DNA of 64,000 nt from Microbacterium maritypicum (GTDB taxonomy: Bacteria > Actinomycetota > Actinomycetes > Actinomycetales > Microbacteriaceae), in assembly GCF_008868125.1 (NCBI RefSeq), contig NZ_WAAQ01000002.1, forward strand, positions 310,001-374,000, written 5' to 3'. The number at the start of each line of letters is the position of its first letter. The stretch's first letter is position 1. The notes beneath the pieces were generated by a model, which saw only the letters and a program-made list of their open reading frames with translations, was not told the DNA's origin and searched no databases. Both the position numbers and the translations under genes were made by a program. Positions 45,519-53,924 of this stretch are shown here, piece after piece.

Positions 45519-46829
45519 ATGGGCTCTCTTCTCGCTGTCGGCGCGCGTGCGCTGACGATGGTCATCGCGCTGGTCTGCGGCGTCCTCACGACCCGGATGA
45601 TCATCGGCGGCGCCGGCGTCGACAGCTTCGCCCTGTACACGCTTCTGACGACCATCCCGTCGCTGCTGACCTTCACCGACCTCGGCAGCGGGGCGGTGCT
45701 GGTCAACGCCGTCGCGACGAGCGAGAACGTGCGCACGGATGAGAAGCTGCGTTACCAGCTCACGTCGGTCGGGCGCGTGCTGCTCATGTTCGCGGCCACG
45801 GCGATGGCGATCAACACCATCCTGGTGCTCACCGGGGCCTGGGAGCTGGTGTTCGGCGAGGCAGGAGGACGCCCCGGCGCCTCGCTGGCCGCGTTCTACT
45901 GCGTGACGATCTTCTGCCTGGGCATCCCTCTCGGCGTCTGGGCGCGGATCATGCTGGGACAGCGCCGCAATCACATCGTGATCCTCCTCCAAGGGCTGAT
46001 CTCTCCGCTGACCATGACCGGTGTCTGGCTGATGCTCACGTTCGGCGGCGAGAACCTGCACTCCTTCGTGGCCATCGCGTCCTTCGCGGCATCCTTCCTC
46101 GTCTCGGTACTCGGAATCCTCATCACGGCGCGCACCACCTCGCCCCTGATCCCCTCGGCCGCGCGGATGGTCCTGCGACCCCGGCGGTATCCGGGAGTCC
46201 GGGTGATGGATGTCGGCTGGCCGATGCTCGCGCAGATGGTCACCTATCCGATCGCGGTCGGCTCCCAGCGGTACGTGATCGCTCAGCTGGGCGGCCCCAC
46301 CGACGTCGCCGAGTACGGTGTGGCCGGGCAGGTCTTCTTCGCCCTCAACGGACTGGTGATGGCGGGCGGACTCGCGCTCTGGCCCCATTTCGCGAAGAGC
46401 AGGCACGATGGCGACCTCCGGCGGGGGCCGTTCCTGCTGTCGGCGCTGTTCGCCGTCGCCATCGGGCTCGCCACGGTGATGGTGTGGCTCGTCGGTCCGT
46501 GGCTGTTCGGGTTCATCACGCAGGGCGAGCTGACCGTGCGTCCCAGTACGATCTTCGCCTTCGGCCTGATGATCATGATGACCGCGGCGGTGTATCCGCT
46601 GGGCATGTTCATCATGGACAAGCCGGGCATCCGCTTCCAGGTGATCCCCACCCTCAGCATGGCCGCCGTGGGGATCACGCTCTCCTTCGTGCTGACGCCC
46701 GTGCTGGGAATCGCGGGACCGCTGATCGGCGTCGCCTTCGCGCTCGTCGTCTGCCAGCTGATCCCGTTCTCGATCTACATCGTCCGGAACAAGAAGCGAC
46801 TGACCGTCGGAGACCTCGAGCAGGTCTAG
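45519..46829 (+). CDS. Polysaccharide flippase (Wzx/MATE-like)
   Basis: Protein of 436 residues with about 12 hydrophobic helices and the even spacing of the MOP/PST flippase superfamily: an N-terminal R-x-IIGGAGVDSFALYTLL segment, and VMDVGWPMLAQMVTYPIAVGSQRYVIAQLGG. It would move lipid-linked repeat units to the outer face for the Wzy protein at 39775. ATG 45519 is used; the longer open frame reaches into the beta-helix gene. It lies 10 bp after that gene, so they are co-transcribed. Confidence 0.85.
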   Translation: MGSLLAVGARALTMVIALVCGVLTTRMIIGGAGVDSFALYTLLTTIPSLLTFTDLGSGAVLVNAVATSENVRTDEKLRYQLTSVGRVLLMFAATAMAINTILVLTGAWELVFGEAGGRPGASLAAFYCVTIFCLGIPLGVWARIMLGQRRNHIVILLQGLISPLTMTGVWLMLTFGGENLHSFVAIASFAASFLVSVLGILITARTTSPLIPSAARMVLRPRRYPGVRVMDVGWPMLAQMVTYPIAVGSQRYVIAQLGGPTDVAEYGVAGQVFFALNGLVMAGGLALWPHFAKSRHDGDLRRGPFLLSALFAVAIGLATVMVWLVGPWLFGFITQGELTVRPSTIFAFGLMIMMTAAVYPLGMFIMDKPGIRFQVIPTLSMAAVGITLSFVLTPVLGIAGPLIGVAFALVVCQLIPFSIYIVRNKKRLTVGDLEQV

Positions 46830-46895
46830 CCGCGCGGTGCGCGACCGTGGCAACCGTGCCGGATGGGTGGGGGAGTCAGTCCCGCATGCGGGGCG

Positions 46896-48032
46896 TCAGC
46901 CCAGCAAGTGCGTGGTGATGCTCGAGCGGTACACCTCGGGCGCGTGACGGCGGAGGGCCTCGCCACGGCTGTCTGCGACGGTCGACACCATCTCGTCCCA
47001 GCGGGTGTCGATGTCGGTCAGAGCGGACGCGATCGCAGCGGAGTCGCCGGCGGTGACGAGCTGCGCGGTGCCGTAGCCGCCTGCCGCTTCCCGGAGACCG
47101 CTGCTGTCGCTGGCGATCACCGGACGCAGCGCGAGGATTCCCTCGACGGCGGTGTTCCCGAAAGGCTCATCGATGCGGGAAGGCACGAGCAGCACATCGG
47201 TCTTCTCGAGGAACGGCCAGATGTCGGTGTGGAATCCGGCGAAGTCGACGGAGACCCCGGCTTCTGCGGCCTGCGCGCGCAGATCGCGCTCGAACCACTC
47301 ATACCCCTCGAAGACTGCGCCCAGGAGGGTCACATCCACAGGGCGCCCGGCGGAGTGCAGCCGGGCTGCGGCCTCGATCACGAGGTCGGGTCCCTTGCGG
47401 GGGGAGAGTCGTCCGATATACAGCACACGGAGCGGTCCCTCGGTGCGAGGACGGGGAGAAATCGGCTGCGCAGGAGAGGCGACACCGTTGTAGACCACGT
47501 GCGACCGACGCGCGAGGGCAGGAAGCGCGGTTCGGATCGTATCCAGGCTGAAGCGACTGTTCACCAGCGTGCGGTGGGAGGCCAGGTGAGGGGAGTAGAG
47601 GATGCGGTTGACGAGTCGGTTGCCCGATGCCTCGGCCTCGTGGACGTGGCTCACCGACCGGATACCCCGCAACCGCGCGATCAGCGGCCATTCGGGGATG
47701 ATGATCGTCGACACGTAGACGACGTCGGGGCGCACTCGTCCGATCAGGCGCCACGCGGCACCCAGGCCGCGGAAAGTGTCGCGGAACAGCTTCGGCAGGC
47801 CCCGTGGCGTCAGCAGGACCTTGCGCAGCACGAGCATCGGCACGATGACGACCTCGGCGCCGGCGCTGCGGAGTTCGTTCACGAGCAGGCCGGTACTCGG
47901 GAGGGCCACGACCACGCGTGCGCCCGCCTCGACGAGGCCGATCGCGCTCTCGAGCAGCATGCGATCGGAGCCGAACAGCTCGGCGCCGGGATGCACGAGC
48001 AGAACGGTGTGCTTCTTCCTCTCGCCGCTCAT
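46896..48032 (-). CDS. Glycosyltransferase family 4 protein
   Basis: Protein of 378 residues, GT-B fold: N-terminal VLLVHPGAELFGSDRMLLE, mid RTLVNSRFSLDTIR, C-terminal LRVLYIGRLSPRKGPDLVIEAA, GFHTDIWPFLEKTDVLLVPSRIDEPFGNTAVEGILALRPVIAS with the E-x7-E motif region. It transfers a sugar from an unknown nucleotide donor during repeat-unit assembly. ATG 48032 overlaps the previous stop by one base; the frame extends into the neighbouring gene but that part is non-coding. It is the last gene of a three-gene operon that begins with the priming transferase. Confidence 0.92.
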   Translation of the reverse strand: MSGERKKHTVLLVHPGAELFGSDRMLLESAIGLVEAGARVVVALPSTGLLVNELRSAGAEVVIVPMLVLRKVLLTPRGLPKLFRDTFRGLGAAWRLIGRVRPDVVYVSTIIIPEWPLIARLRGIRSVSHVHEAEASGNRLVNRILYSPHLASHRTLVNSRFSLDTIRTALPALARRSHVVYNGVASPAQPISPRPRTEGPLRVLYIGRLSPRKGPDLVIEAAARLHSAGRPVDVTLLGAVFEGYEWFERDLRAQAAEAGVSVDFAGFHTDIWPFLEKTDVLLVPSRIDEPFGNTAVEGILALRPVIASDSSGLREAAGGYGTAQLVTAGDSAAIASALTDIDTRWDEMVSTVADSRGEALRRHAPEVYRSSITTHLLG

Positions 48033-49225
48033 CACGCCCCCGATCCGGCAGGCGCGGGGACCCAGTCTGTCGACCGGCGACGTGCCCGTCGAGCGGAGGG
48101 GTGGATCGTCGCGCGTTCGGCTATGCGATGGGCGAGTGCTTCGTATTCGTCGGCGACGTCGTCCCAGCGGAACCGGGTGCGCGCGATCTCCTGCACGGCC
48201 GTGGCGCGGGCCTCGGTCGATGCCGGGTCGGCCTCTGCCGACACCACGTGCTTGGCGACGTCGGCAGCATCGGAGAAGAACCAACCGTTGCCGTCGAGCA
48301 CCTCCCGGTTGAAGGGGACGTCGAAGCCGATGACGGCGGTGCCGGCACCCATCGCGCGAAGGAGCGACGGGTTGGTTCCGCCGACGGAGTGGCCGTGCAC
48401 GTACGTGAGTGCATTCGCATAGAGCGCGTCGAGCAGCTCCTGGTCGTACACGCCGCCGACGAGTCGGATCCGTTCGTCACCATCGGCCACGCGTTCGATC
48501 TCTTGGGTGTATCCCGCGCTGTACGGTGCGGAGCCGACCACCACGAGAGGCAACTTCGCGTCGCTGTCGCGGTAGCCCTCCACGATCTCGAGCACATGGT
48601 TCTCCGGCTCGAACCGGGCCACCACGAGGTGGTATCCGCCCGATTCCAGCCCCATCTCGGCGACTCCGCGCTCGGGCAGCTGATCGAGGACGGGGGCGCC
48701 GTAGCGGATGAGCTCGGTGGGCACATCGAACTGGTGCCGGTAGTAGTCGGCGATTCCCGGCGCATCGGCGATGAGAGCATCGGCGGTGCGCACCCCGAAC
48801 TGCTCGGCCCAGCGGTAGTAGGCCTTGCCGCGCGGTCCCCACTTCGAGCGTCGCCATTCGAGCCCGTCCATGTGCAGGGCGACGGGTGCTCGGCGCATCC
48901 GGAGCAGGGGCAGGAACGGCGAGTTGGCGGCGTTGAAGACGAAGGTCGCGTCGGGCCGGCGTCGGAACATGAGGTGCAGAGCTGACAGCCCTGTGTGGCT
49001 CAGCGTCTCGATCTGCTTGACGGGGACCGCGGGAAGGTGGACGACCCGCATTCCGAGGTACTCCTTCTCACGCCGCTCGGAACCACGGGTGTACACGACG
49101 ACGTCGTGACCGCGATCCGCGAGCCGGCGCCCGACCTCTTCGATGGCGGTCTCGAAACCGCCGTATGCCGCGGGCACTCCTCGGGTCCCCACCATCGCGA
49201 TGGTGAGGCGGTTCGAATTGCTCAT
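48032..49225 (-). CDS. DUF1972-type glycosyltransferase (rhamnosyltransferase-like)
   Basis: Protein of 397 residues: N-terminal DUF1972-like part IAMVGTRGVPAAYGGFETAIEEVGRRL, followed by HMDGLEWRRSKWGPRGKAYYRWAEQ and a GT-B C-terminal domain with YHLVVARFEPENHVLEIVEGY, SVGGTNPSLLRAMGAGTAVIGFDVPFNREVL. Members of this group commonly add rhamnose to a nascent EPS unit, often as the step after priming, which suits its position directly after the priming transferase. Operon spacing is 4 bp upstream and a 1-base overlap downstream. Confidence 0.9.
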   Translation of the reverse strand: MSNSNRLTIAMVGTRGVPAAYGGFETAIEEVGRRLADRGHDVVVYTRGSERREKEYLGMRVVHLPAVPVKQIETLSHTGLSALHLMFRRRPDATFVFNAANSPFLPLLRMRRAPVALHMDGLEWRRSKWGPRGKAYYRWAEQFGVRTADALIADAPGIADYYRHQFDVPTELIRYGAPVLDQLPERGVAEMGLESGGYHLVVARFEPENHVLEIVEGYRDSDAKLPLVVVGSAPYSAGYTQEIERVADGDERIRLVGGVYDQELLDALYANALTYVHGHSVGGTNPSLLRAMGAGTAVIGFDVPFNREVLDGNGWFFSDAADVAKHVVSAEADPASTEARATAVQEIARTRFRWDDVADEYEALAHRIAERATIHPSARRARRRSTDWVPAPAGSGA

Positions 49226-49229
49226 CCGA

Positions 49230-50756
49230 TCAGTATGCCCCGCTGGGCTGCACCATGACTTTGGCGGTACGCCACATGATCTGCAGGTCGTTCATCACGG
49301 ACCAGTTCTCGACGTATCGCAGGTCGAGGCGCACGCTCTCGTCCCAGGAGAGATCGCTTCGTCCGGAGACCTGCCACAGGCCGGTGATCCCGGGCTTGAT
49401 GTACAGGCGACGGAAGACGGTGCCGTCGTAGGCGGTGACTTCGCTCGGGAGCGGCGGTCGAGGACCTACCACGCTCATGTCGCCGATGAGCACGTTCCAG
49501 AACTGCGGCAGCTCGTCGAGTGAGAGCTTGCGCAACACCTTGCCGACACGAGTGACGCGAGGGTCGTCCTTCATCTTGAAGAGGAGACCTGCGCCCTCGT
49601 TCTGCTCCTTGAGCATGGCGAGCTGCTTCTCGGCGTCGGTCTTCATCGAACGGAACTTGACCATCTTGAAGCGGCGGCCGTCACGGCCGACGCGCTCCTG
49701 GAAGAAGAAGACGGGACCGGGCGAGTCCATCTTGATGAGCAGCGCGAGGACAGGCGCCAGCAGGCCGATCGGGATCAGCGCGAGCGTGGCGACGGCGACG
49801 TCCAGCGCCCGCTTCAGCAGGTGCTGTCCGCCTTCGTAGGTCGGGATCTGCACCTGGATCAGCGGCAGGCCCTCGACGGGCGCGAAGGAGATGCGCGGAC
49901 CCGCGACGTCGGTGAGCCGGCTGGAGAGCACGAGCTCGGCAGCGGTCCCTTCGAGCTGCCAGCTCAGCTGCTTGACGAACTCCGGCTCGCCTTCGGGGCG
50001 GCTCGCCACGATGATCGTGTCGGCGCCGACCTCGGCGGCGACCGACGACACGGAGTTCACGTTCCCCAGAACCGGGAACCTCGTGTCGTCGATCACGATG
50101 TCGCGCGCATTGCCATCGAGCAGCGTCGCGCCCACCACCTGGTACCCGGACGCGCCGATCGGGTGCAGCGTCCGCACCACGTACTCCACGTCGTCCCTGT
50201 TGCCGACGACGAGGGTGCGGGAGGCGAACCTCCCCTGAGCACGCTGCTTCTGCAGCCAGTGGCGCCACAGCCACCTGGTCACCAGAAGCGTCAGCACACC
50301 GACGGGCAGCCCCAGCAGCAGCGTCAGTTGCATCGACTTCCATGCGAGCAGGACCGCCACGATGGCGATGATCCCGAAGGCGAGTCCGGTGGCATGCGCG
50401 ACGCCGCGGTACTCGGTGGCGCTGGCGCGGAACAACGCGGCGTCCCGCGTGTGCAGCGCGCTGAGCATGAGGTACCACAGCGCGGCGAGCGGGATGCCGT
50501 CGCGCAGGACCTCGGGCACGGAGACGCCGGTGGCCAGCTCGACCGCTGCCGTCAGACCCATCGCGAACAGGATGACAGCCGCATCCGTCGTCCGCAGCCG
50601 CATCCGATAGCGACGCTCCCACTGACGGCGCCGTTCCAGAGTCGCCGAAGGGCGCGGTGTGACCACCGTGCGCGTCACCGACTTGGTGGCTCGCGGAGCT
50701 GCGACCGGCACGAAGCCGGTACGAGCGATGCTCAGGGCATCCTCGACCGAAGTCAT
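49230..50756 (-). CDS. Exopolysaccharide polyprenyl glycosylphosphotransferase (priming enzyme)
   Basis: Protein of 508 residues. About four or five N-terminal membrane helices, a central nucleotide-binding-like domain (RTLVVGNRDDVEYVVRTL), and a C-terminal bacterial sugar transferase domain: KRALDVAVATLALIPIGLLAPVLALL, SPGPVFFFQERVGRDGRRFKMVKFRSM, LRKLSLDELPQFWNVLIGDMSVVGPRP, KPGITGLWQVSGRSDL. It attaches the first sugar-1-phosphate to undecaprenyl phosphate, starting each repeat unit. A ~200-nt structured leader precedes it. It heads the minus-strand operon with two glycosyltransferases. Confidence 0.95.
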   Translation of the reverse strand: MTSVEDALSIARTGFVPVAAPRATKSVTRTVVTPRPSATLERRRQWERRYRMRLRTTDAAVILFAMGLTAAVELATGVSVPEVLRDGIPLAALWYLMLSALHTRDAALFRASATEYRGVAHATGLAFGIIAIVAVLLAWKSMQLTLLLGLPVGVLTLLVTRWLWRHWLQKQRAQGRFASRTLVVGNRDDVEYVVRTLHPIGASGYQVVGATLLDGNARDIVIDDTRFPVLGNVNSVSSVAAEVGADTIIVASRPEGEPEFVKQLSWQLEGTAAELVLSSRLTDVAGPRISFAPVEGLPLIQVQIPTYEGGQHLLKRALDVAVATLALIPIGLLAPVLALLIKMDSPGPVFFFQERVGRDGRRFKMVKFRSMKTDAEKQLAMLKEQNEGAGLLFKMKDDPRVTRVGKVLRKLSLDELPQFWNVLIGDMSVVGPRPPLPSEVTAYDGTVFRRLYIKPGITGLWQVSGRSDLSWDESVRLDLRYVENWSVMNDLQIMWRTAKVMVQPSGAY

Positions 50757-51065
50757 GCCGAAGCCTCATGAGCCGTGAATGTACGCAAAAAACCCCAGTG
50801 CGACATGTGATTCCCCAGTTTCCCCAGACCATGAACCCCACGTTCACGGCTTTCGTCTGCGTCCCGACCCCTCGGGTCCTGCTGAAACTCCCCGTGATTC
50901 CCACATCACGGAGTGCGTTCTCATCGTCCCAAACGATGATCGCTGACAGCAGGCACTGCAGACCTTGACCACTGTAGCGGAACATCGTCGCCACGGGAAG
51001 GTAAATCTGATGAATGGAAGAAAGAAAGCTGCGAGATGCCCGTGAGTGGGGGCTATTCTGTCGCG
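50757..51065 (-). promoter_or_regulatory. Intergenic region holding the long hairpin leader of the priming transferase
   Basis: No gene is supported here. Minus strand: TACAGT (50976-50971) is a likely -10. The ~200-nt leader contains CATCGT-TTGGG-ACGATG (50938-50922), CCGTGAT-GTGGGA-ATCACGG (50911-50892), GACCC-GAG-GGGTC (50878-50866) and TGAAC-GTGGG-GTTCA (50846-50832), followed by unpaired TGGGGAAACTGGGGAATC and a T6 run. On the plus strand TATTCT (51054-51059) serves the LtrA gene. Confidence 0.65.
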
Positions 51066-52250
51066 GTGACCGTGAACACAGACACTCCGCGCTTCCAGCT
51101 TCGACCGATGCTGCCACGCGACCCTTCTCAGCCGCACCGCACCGCGAGCCCGCTCGAGCTCTTCTTCGATCTGGTCTTCGTCGTGGCCGTGAGCATCGCC
51201 TCCGCGCAGCTGCACCATGCGCTCAGCGAGGGGCACTTCCTGCACGGCATCACCTCCTACGCGATGCTGTTCTTCGCGATCTGGTGGGCCTGGATGAACT
51301 TCACCTGGTTCGCCACCTCGTTCGACACGGACGACTGGCTCTATCGGGTCACGACGTTCGTGCAGATGGGCGGGGTCCTCGTCTTGGCTGCGGGCATACC
51401 CAGGGCCTTCAACGAGGGCGACTTCACCCTCACCGTCCTCGGCTACGTCGTCATGCGCGTCGCGATGGTGGCGCAGTGGCTGCGGGCGTCGCGGTCGGCA
51501 GGCCCCCTGCGGTCGGCCACGCGTCGGTACGCTCTCGGCATCGCCGCAGTCCAGGTGCTGTGGATCCTGTTCCTGCTGATCCCGGCGGGCCCGCTGCAGA
51601 TCGTCGCGTTCGTGCTCTTCGTGCTGGCCGAGATCAGCGTCCCGGTGTTCGCCGAGTACCGCAGACAGACTCCGTGGCATCCACACCACATCACCGAGCG
51701 CTACGGGCTGTTCACGCTCATCGTGCTCGGGGAGAGCCTGCTCGCCTCCGCCAACGCGATCATCGACGCCCTAGACAAGGTCGAGAGCCTCGGACCGCTG
51801 ATCGCCATCTCGGTGCTCACCCTCGTCGTCACGGCGTCGCTGTGGTGGATCTACTTCTGGCCGCCGCACCACCGCGCCATCACGAGCTTCGGACGCTCGC
51901 TCCGGTACGGCTACGCGCACTACTTCGTGTTCGGGGCCGCCGCCGCCTTCTCCGCCGGGATCGAGGTGGAGCTCGACGTCCTGACCGGGAAGAGCCACCT
52001 GTCGAGCATCGCGGCATCGCTCACCGTCACGATCCCGATCGCGATCTTCCTCCTCGCCATCTGGTGGATCGCGATCCGTGAGAACGCCGACCGTGTCGTG
52101 AACACGGTGGTGCCCTCAGGCGCGGTGCTGGTGCTGCTCGATCCGGTCCTGCCGATCCCGGTCACGCTCACCGCCCTGGTGCTCGTCGGCATCGTGGTCG
52201 TGCTGATTCTCCGCCCCCCGGTCGCGTCCTCGCGCATAGACAAGGCATAG
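51066..52250 (+). CDS. ltrA: Low temperature requirement protein A family membrane protein
   Basis: Protein of 394 residues with about 10-11 membrane helices. The family start SPLELFFDLVFVVAVS, the WWAWMNFTWFATSFDTDDWLYR block and the LIVLGESLLASANAI segment identify LtrA. Its role, first linked to growth at low temperature in Listeria, is not biochemically defined. GTG 51066 is chosen because TATTCT lies exactly 6 nt upstream (leaderless pattern also seen at eight other genes here); ATG 51036 is in frame but lies upstream of that -10. Confidence 0.9.
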   Translation: MTVNTDTPRFQLRPMLPRDPSQPHRTASPLELFFDLVFVVAVSIASAQLHHALSEGHFLHGITSYAMLFFAIWWAWMNFTWFATSFDTDDWLYRVTTFVQMGGVLVLAAGIPRAFNEGDFTLTVLGYVVMRVAMVAQWLRASRSAGPLRSATRRYALGIAAVQVLWILFLLIPAGPLQIVAFVLFVLAEISVPVFAEYRRQTPWHPHHITERYGLFTLIVLGESLLASANAIIDALDKVESLGPLIAISVLTLVVTASLWWIYFWPPHHRAITSFGRSLRYGYAHYFVFGAAAAFSAGIEVELDVLTGKSHLSSIAASLTVTIPIAIFLLAIWWIAIRENADRVVNTVVPSGAVLVLLDPVLPIPVTLTALVLVGIVVVLILRPPVASSRIDKA

Positions 52251-52325
52251 ATCGGGCAAAGTCTCCTGATCGGAAGCTCCGCGACGCTGAGGACACGCAA
52301 CAGTCCGTCGAGGAGGAGACAGATC

Positions 52326-53282
52326 ATGAGTATTCCGGAACCCACCCAGACCCCCGATGGTCCCGCGTACGAGGGGCGCCTGCTCGATCGTCGCGATGAG
52401 GAGATCGTCGATCAGGGGGCCGCCTTCGACATCCGCACGCTGGTGACGAGGCGCGGTGTGCTCGGGCTCGCGGGTGTGGGCCTCGGCGCCGTCGTGCTCG
52501 CGGCCTGCGCGCCGTCGACATCGGCCGGGTCGGCGAGCCCGACGCCGACGACGACCTCGGGGGCCTCAGGAGGCGATGCCGTGAGCGTCGGCGAGATCCC
52601 CGACGAGACGGCCGGGCCCTACCCGGGAGACGGATCGAACGGTCCCGATGTGCTCGAGGACTCGGGGATCGTTCGACAGGACATCCGCTCGTCGATCGAC
52701 GGCGGTGCGACCGCCGAAGGTGTTCCGCTCACGTTCGCGTTGCAGGTGATCGATCTCGCGAGTGGGGGAGTCCCCTTCGCGGGCGTCGCGGTGTACGCGT
52801 GGCACTGCACGGCGCAGGGCGAGTACTCGATGTACTCCTCCGGGCTGGAGGATGTCACCTACCTGCGCGGTGTGCAGGTCGCCGATGCCGATGGCAGAGT
52901 GTCGTTCACCTCGGTGTTCCCCGGGTGCTACTCGGGGCGCTGGCCGCACATCCACTTCGAGGTGTACCCGGATGTGGGCTCGATCACCGACTCGAGCGCG
53001 GCCATCGCGACGTCGCAACTGGCCCTTCCCGAGGCGGCGTGCGCGGACGTCTACGCAGAGGCTGCGTATGACGGCTCCGCGAGGAATCTCTCGCAGATCA
53101 CGCTCGCGAGCGACAACGTCTTCGGTGACGACTCCGGTGTCCTGCAGGTGGCCGCCGTCACCGGAAGCGTGCAGGGCGGGTACTCGGCCACGCTCGCGGT
53201 CGGCGTCGACACGGCGACCACCCCGGCTGCGGGCGGGGGCCAGGGCGGGTCGGGCGGCGGGGGGCGGCCGCCGTCGAGCTGA
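52326..53282 (+). CDS. Secreted intradiol-dioxygenase-type lipoprotein
   Basis: Protein of 318 residues. A twin-arginine-like TRRGVLGLAGVGLGAVVLAAC combines a Tat motif with a lipobox, followed by a Ser/Thr/Pro spacer. The folded part is an intradiol ring-cleavage dioxygenase beta-sandwich: ETAGPYPGDGSNGP, GVPFAGVAVYAWHCTAQGEYSMY, and WPHIHFEVYPDVG, giving candidate Tyr and His-x-His iron ligands. Catechol-type substrates outside the cell are possible; many secreted members have no known substrate. The C-terminal Gly-rich tail is low complexity. AGGAGGAG precedes ATG 52326. Confidence 0.88.
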   Translation: MSIPEPTQTPDGPAYEGRLLDRRDEEIVDQGAAFDIRTLVTRRGVLGLAGVGLGAVVLAACAPSTSAGSASPTPTTTSGASGGDAVSVGEIPDETAGPYPGDGSNGPDVLEDSGIVRQDIRSSIDGGATAEGVPLTFALQVIDLASGGVPFAGVAVYAWHCTAQGEYSMYSSGLEDVTYLRGVQVADADGRVSFTSVFPGCYSGRWPHIHFEVYPDVGSITDSSAAIATSQLALPEAACADVYAEAAYDGSARNLSQITLASDNVFGDDSGVLQVAAVTGSVQGGYSATLAVGVDTATTPAAGGGQGGSGGGGRPPSS

Positions 53283-53471
53283 GCCGAAACCGTGGATGGG
53301 GGGCCGGGTGGGCCGGTCTGCTATGCTTATGGAGCAGCGTGTGTGCATCGCCCCTCTCGGCCGCCACGTCGCCACTGATCAGGGCCATTACGGACCGCGC
53401 ACATCGATGCGTGCGGAATCCGCCCTCGGTCTCACATCTTGCGGAGCGCCACGCGTGTCCGCCACACAGCA

Positions 53472-53768
53472 ATGAGCATGACCATGAGCACCACCACCTT
53501 TCCCCCGTCCGATCCGTTGACCTGGAAGCAGGCCGACACAGATGTGCACGTCGCGACGCGCGGCGGCGAATTCGCCGGCTTCGTCGAGTTCGACGGCAGC
53601 GCGCACCTGGTGCGCGACAACCACGGCGCCGAGCTCGGCGTCTTCGACTCGCTCGATGACGCCTTCCGTGCGCTCGAAGACGCGAACCAGCCTTCCCGAC
53701 GTGGGCCCGTCTTTCCGTCGATGCTGCCTCGGGCCTGGCGTCGCCGCACCCGCCGCGCCCGCGCCTGA
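53472..53768 (+). CDS. Small hypothetical protein
   Basis: Protein of 98 residues: a central ~60-residue alpha/beta segment (WKQADTDVHVATRGGEFAGFVEFDGSAHLVRDNHGAELGVFDSLDDAFRALED) followed by a strongly basic Arg-rich tail. No family recognised. Starts at 53472, 53478 and 53484 are all ATG in frame; none has a strong ribosome-binding site. TATGCT at about 53320 could be the -10 of a leadered transcript. Codon bias is consistent with a real gene, but expression is uncertain. Confidence 0.6.
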   Translation: MSMTMSTTTFPPSDPLTWKQADTDVHVATRGGEFAGFVEFDGSAHLVRDNHGAELGVFDSLDDAFRALEDANQPSRRGPVFPSMLPRAWRRRTRRARA

Positions 53769-53845
53769 AATCAGCGATTCACGCACAACGAGCGTGGTCC
53801 GTCAAGGGGTGCGGATGTATTCCCGAAGGCGCATGTGGGCGGGGC

Positions 53846-53924
53846 TACTGTGAGGTAAGCGTTGGGCATCTGCCTTGGGCTTCCACAGCTCGAGGGCTCC
53901 GAACGTCAGGAGAAGATCATCTCC
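53846..53924 (+). promoter_or_regulatory. Desaturase promoter and SD-sequestering hairpin
   Basis: TACTGT (53846-53851) is a likely -10. The only strong ribosome-binding site, AGGAG (53908-53912), is inside GGAGA-AGATCA-TCTCC (53909-53924), which ends right before the in-frame ATC at 53925. Confidence 0.5.

Noticed and set aside
46830..46895. Terminator between wzx and the convergent GT4 gene
   Set aside because: Only short imperfect pairings (CCCGCATGCGGG type) without a T-run; not strong enough to list.
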